A program made the translations under genes and the position numbers. Source: Alistipes sp. (GTDB taxonomy: Bacteria > Bacteroidota > Bacteroidia > Bacteroidales > Rikenellaceae). From it: a DNA stretch of 43,613 nt. The stretch lies in contig JAIDUZ010000041.1 in the NCBI GenBank assembly GCA_029059935.1, positions 1 to 43,613 on the forward strand, written 5' to 3'. The notes below the pieces were generated by a model. It worked only from the letters and a program-made list of their open reading frames with translations, did no database searches and had not been told where the DNA came from. The stretch's first letter is position 1, and each line of letters starts with the position of its first letter. This document shows, one piece after another, positions 41,743-43,613 of this stretch.

Positions 41743-41780
41743 AAAAAAAGCGGGAAGCGCTCATGCACTTCCCGCTTTCC
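41743..41780. terminator. Bidirectional terminator between DUF5131 and ferritin
   Basis: AAAGCGGGAAG - 10-nt loop - CTTCCCGCTTT, an 11-bp stem with a run of A on the left, between convergent genes. Confidence 0.85.
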
Positions 41781-41798
41781 GGTCGTCGTTCTCCCGTT

Positions 41799-42323
41799 CT
41801 ACTCTTCGCTCGACGCCAGGGGCGACGGCACCGAGTAAGTGCGGGCGGCCAGCTCCTTGTCCAGCATGTAGAGACCGAACTTGTTGTCTTCCACCGCCTC
41901 GAACGACTGAATCATGCCGCGGGCATTCTCTTCCTCCTCGATCTGTTCGTCGATGAACCACACCAGCTTGTTCGACGAAGCGAAATCCTTGTCTTCGGCA
42001 GCAATGGCGGCCAGGTTCTCGATCATGGCCGTCACCTTCTTCTCGTGGGCCAGCGTGTCGCGGAACATCTCCAGCGGCGAAGCCCACTCGGTGCGCACCT
42101 CGGCAATGGGCGCCAGCTTGACCTCGGCATCGCGCGAGAGGACGTAGTTCATGAAGATGCGGGCGTGGTCCTGCTCCTCGCGGAACTGGATGCGGAACCA
42201 GTTGGCCACCCCTTTCAGGCCCTTGCTTTCGGCGTCGAGCGACATCGACAGATAGAGATAGGCCGACCACAATTCGGCGTTGATTTGCGCGTTGAGCGCT
42301 TCGTGGAGTTTCTTGCTTAACAT
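41799..42323 (-). CDS. Ferritin (non-haem)
   Basis: A 174-residue FtnA-type four-helix ferritin that oxidises and stores iron in a cytosolic shell. The ferroxidase ligands lie in NAELWSAYLYLSM, REEQDHARIF and the later EEEENARGMI region. I start at MLSKKLHEALN. The promoter TATCTTTG (42363-42370) has a TTG at -33; no Fur box is obvious to me. Confidence 0.94.
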   Translation of the reverse strand: MLSKKLHEALNAQINAELWSAYLYLSMSLDAESKGLKGVANWFRIQFREEQDHARIFMNYVLSRDAEVKLAPIAEVRTEWASPLEMFRDTLAHEKKVTAMIENLAAIAAEDKDFASSNKLVWFIDEQIEEEENARGMIQSFEAVEDNKFGLYMLDKELAARTYSVPSPLASSEE

Positions 42324-42362
42324 AATCGTATCGTTTTGTAAGTTTACGTATTCGTTCCCCGA

Positions 42363-42393
42363 CAAAGATACGATTCTTATCGACACGGACAAC
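42363..42393 (-). promoter_or_regulatory. Ferritin promoter
   Basis: On minus, GTTG (42390-42393), 19 bp, TATCTTTG (42363-42370), about 40 bp before the ATG. Confidence 0.65.
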
Positions 42394-42442
42394 CCCGAAG
42401 CCATCATAATAACTGATGCCGCCATAGCTTCGGCCTATACGG

Positions 42443-42475
42443 CGATGCCCGCCCTTCGATGAAGGGCGGGCATCG
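42443..42475. terminator. Hairpin after PepSY-like gene
   Basis: CGATGCCCGCCCTTC - GAT - GAAGGGCGGGCATCG, a perfect 15-bp stem 17 bp past the gene end. There is no T run on the minus strand, so it may stabilise the message end more than terminate. Confidence 0.6.
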
Positions 42476-42491
42476 GCAATCGGCGGAGGAC

Positions 42492-42935
42492 TCAGTCGTC
42501 TATCTCCACCAGGTTGTACTGCCGGTCGAACTTGAGTTCGAGACCGTTGCTCAGCCCCACCTCGTAACCGCGCCGGTCACGGTCGATGCTTTCGATGCGG
42601 GCCGCAGGAAACTGCGAAGCGACCTGGTCGCGGATCATCTGCGGTACGATGGCCGCGGGCACTTCGCCGCGCTTGGTCTCCACCTCTTTCCACTCGCCGT
42701 TAGCGGCGAATTCGACCGACACGCCGTCGGAGAAAACCACTTTGTAGTCGTTGTTGAACAGGTCGTCGTCGACCTTGGCATAGAGCAGCTGCGACGACGC
42801 GAAGTGCGTCTTGATGAACTTCTGCGCCGCCTCGGGGAGCTTGTCGAACGTGATAGGACGGTCGGCGAAAGTTCCGGCGGAAAGAGTGCCCGTCAGAAGC
42901 AGACCGGCCGCAAAAAGGAACAAAAACTTTTTCAT
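42492..42935 (-). CDS. Exported PepSY-like domain protein
   Basis: A 147-residue periplasmic protein with signal peptide KKFLFLFAAGLLLTGTLSAGT and two PepSY-like (DUF2874) repeats: ITFDKLPEAAQKFIKTHFA...YKVVFSDGVSVEFAANGEWKEV and IRDQVASQF...YEVGLSNGLELKFDRQYNLVEID. Such proteins are abundant in Bacteroidetes and their role is unknown. It is monocistronic; the leader has TAACTTTA, one base from a -7 consensus. Confidence 0.87.
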   Translation of the reverse strand: MKKFLFLFAAGLLLTGTLSAGTFADRPITFDKLPEAAQKFIKTHFASSQLLYAKVDDDLFNNDYKVVFSDGVSVEFAANGEWKEVETKRGEVPAAIVPQMIRDQVASQFPAARIESIDRDRRGYEVGLSNGLELKFDRQYNLVEIDD

Positions 42936-43066
42936 AATGTGTCGTATTTAAAGTTATATGATTGTTATCATGCAAAATTCGGTCCGGCCGGCGAACGCCG
43001 CCATCTGCTCTCCGTTCTCCATCCTGCGGTATTCCCGCCCGGGCCGTCAGAAAAAGCAGCCCCGCA

Positions 43067-43305
43067 GATGCTGGACGCAGCGCACGGAAAGCCCGTATGC
43101 CCGGTAGGGGCTGCTCTGCGGGCCCACGAGGCTCGCGGCAAAGCACAAGCGGCCCCCGTGGATACTGCCGGAAGCGAAAGACGACGACGACCAGGAGCTG
43201 CCCTCCACACCGAGACCGCCCAAGGCCGCCGTCGAGGCGACGCGATAGCCCGCAGCAGGAGCTCTGTAGCAATCGCTCGAATGAATGCCGCAGAGAGGGA
43301 ACAAA
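43067..43305 (-). repeat. R1 copy C: FISUMP/C-type-lectin tail cassette
   Basis: 239 bp, one base longer than A and B because of an extra base near the 5' end that shifts the upstream frame. The domain frame reads APAAGYR, SSWSSSSF, PYRAYG and SVRCVQHL, ending GCFF-stop. The 22-bp core is at 43067-43088 on plus. A TTTTT run follows on minus. Confidence 0.7.
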
Positions 43306-43344
43306 GCACAATTCACAATTCAGAATTCACAACTTCGCGATTAA

Positions 43345-43385
43345 GCGAGGGCAGAGGCTGCTTGCAGGCTTTGCCGAGCGGGAGC
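43345..43385. repeat. R3 copy 5 (partial)
   Basis: GCAGAGG-CTGC-TT-GCAG-GCTTTGCCGAG, again with a self-complementary core but of different sequence. Confidence 0.6.
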
Positions 43386-43405
43386 GATGATGGTGCAAGC
43401 CGAGA

Positions 43406-43432
43406 GTTATGCCGAACTTGTTCGGGCATAAC
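43406..43432. repeat. Long palindrome related to R3
   Basis: GTTATGCC-GAAC-TT-GTTC-G-GGCATAAC: arms of 8 and 4 bp around the R3-type TT centre, with one bulged G. Confidence 0.6.
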
Positions 43433-43531
43433 CGAGGCGCAGCCCATCCAAGGCGCAGCCAGAGTCAAGACCCCGTACGGAGGATTAATTCACAATTAAT
43501 CCTTTTCTGTGTGAGCGGCTCAAAGAACCGT

Positions 43532-43563
43532 GCGGGCCGCAGCCTCCCCCGGCGGAGGCCCGC
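43532..43563. repeat. R2 copy 4
   Basis: GC-rich hairpin GCGGGCCGCAGCC...GGAGGCCCGC, followed by CCCCGTTAAGAACGGGG, another small hairpin. Confidence 0.7.
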
Positions 43564-43613
43564 CCCGTTAAGAACGGGGATTCGTAATTTTTGTACGCAA
43601 CAGCAAGCTGTGA

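Larger units (their letters stand above)
42936..43613. other. Gene-free repeat cluster 3
   Basis: The last 678 bp contain the PepSY gene leader, R1 copy C, the AT-rich tract, partial R3, a longer palindrome (43406-43432) and R2. The order matches clusters 1 and 2. The window ends inside this region and I see no gene. Confidence 0.7.

Noticed and set aside
3329..43305. A complete diversity-generating retroelement in the window
   Set aside because: No reverse transcriptase, accessory gene or full-length variable protein is present; only cassette-like repeats can be claimed.

Overview
The window looks like a chromosomal segment of a GC-rich member of the Bacteroidales, most likely Alistipes or a close Rikenellaceae relative. 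The evidence is TAnnTTTG-type -7 promoter elements, a fused two-subunit 2-oxoacid:ferredoxin oxidoreductase, DUF1573, DUF4254 and PepSY-like proteins, S9 peptidases with signal peptides, and high GC in the core genes. This assignment is inference; there is no rRNA or species marker here.

Layout. 1-3187: tRNA-Ala(GGC) and the korAB operon (minus). 3188-4445: gene-free repeat cluster. 4446-13153: a co-directional minus block running tamB, exbB, exbD, TonB-like, DUF1573, MTA/SAH deaminase (envelope biogenesis and TonB energisation). 13211-15096: tsaD and an SPL-type radical SAM gene, divergent from tamB. 15196-20075: nitronate monooxygenase, an outer-membrane gluzincin protease and a SUI1 protein. 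20353-21429: a solitary DUF4435 gene with a possibly leaderless start. 21610-26031: aspartate kinase and prolyl oligopeptidase, divergent from dapD. 26032-27037: second repeat cluster. 27038-30326: conserved unknown, DPP4 and ogt. 30627-33473: glucosaminidase-LysM, divergent from DUF4254 and a family 9 glycosyltransferase. 33608-36988: DUF1573 followed by an NfnAB-like flavoprotein pair. 37106-39770: tRNA-Asn, tRNA-Val(TAC), an AT-rich fic gene and tRNA-Val(GAC) with a duplicated 3' end. 40051-41715: DedA-like, GNAT and DUF5131. 41799-42935: ferritin and a PepSY-like protein. 42936-43613: third repeat cluster.

The most interesting material lies in the spacers and around fic. (1) Three same-strand cassettes of 238, 238 and 239 bp encode a degenerate C-terminal FISUMP/C-type-lectin-like segment with no gene attached. 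Two of them differ at many codons in bases 1 and 2 while keeping a third-base C, as in diversity-generating retroelement variable repeats; no reverse transcriptase is in the window. (2) fic is flanked on both sides by the same 31-bp palindrome geometry (TTCTTTAAA-N13-TTTAAAGAA); the upstream copy overlaps its promoter, and the encoded protein ends in a likely winged helix. (3) A 23-bp duplication of the tRNA-Val(GAC) 3' end, each copy with its own terminator, suggests a past integration. (4) Several dispersed repeat families show stem-preserving changes, and one of them forms the in-frame N-terminus of the DUF4254 protein. (5) Two copies of a 175-180 bp element with imperfect terminal inverted repeats resemble MITEs.

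The core genes are ordinary housekeeping and envelope functions. Most minus-strand operons are tightly packed with gaps of 2-16 bp, and two exported proteins start at TTG codons coupled to the preceding stop codon.
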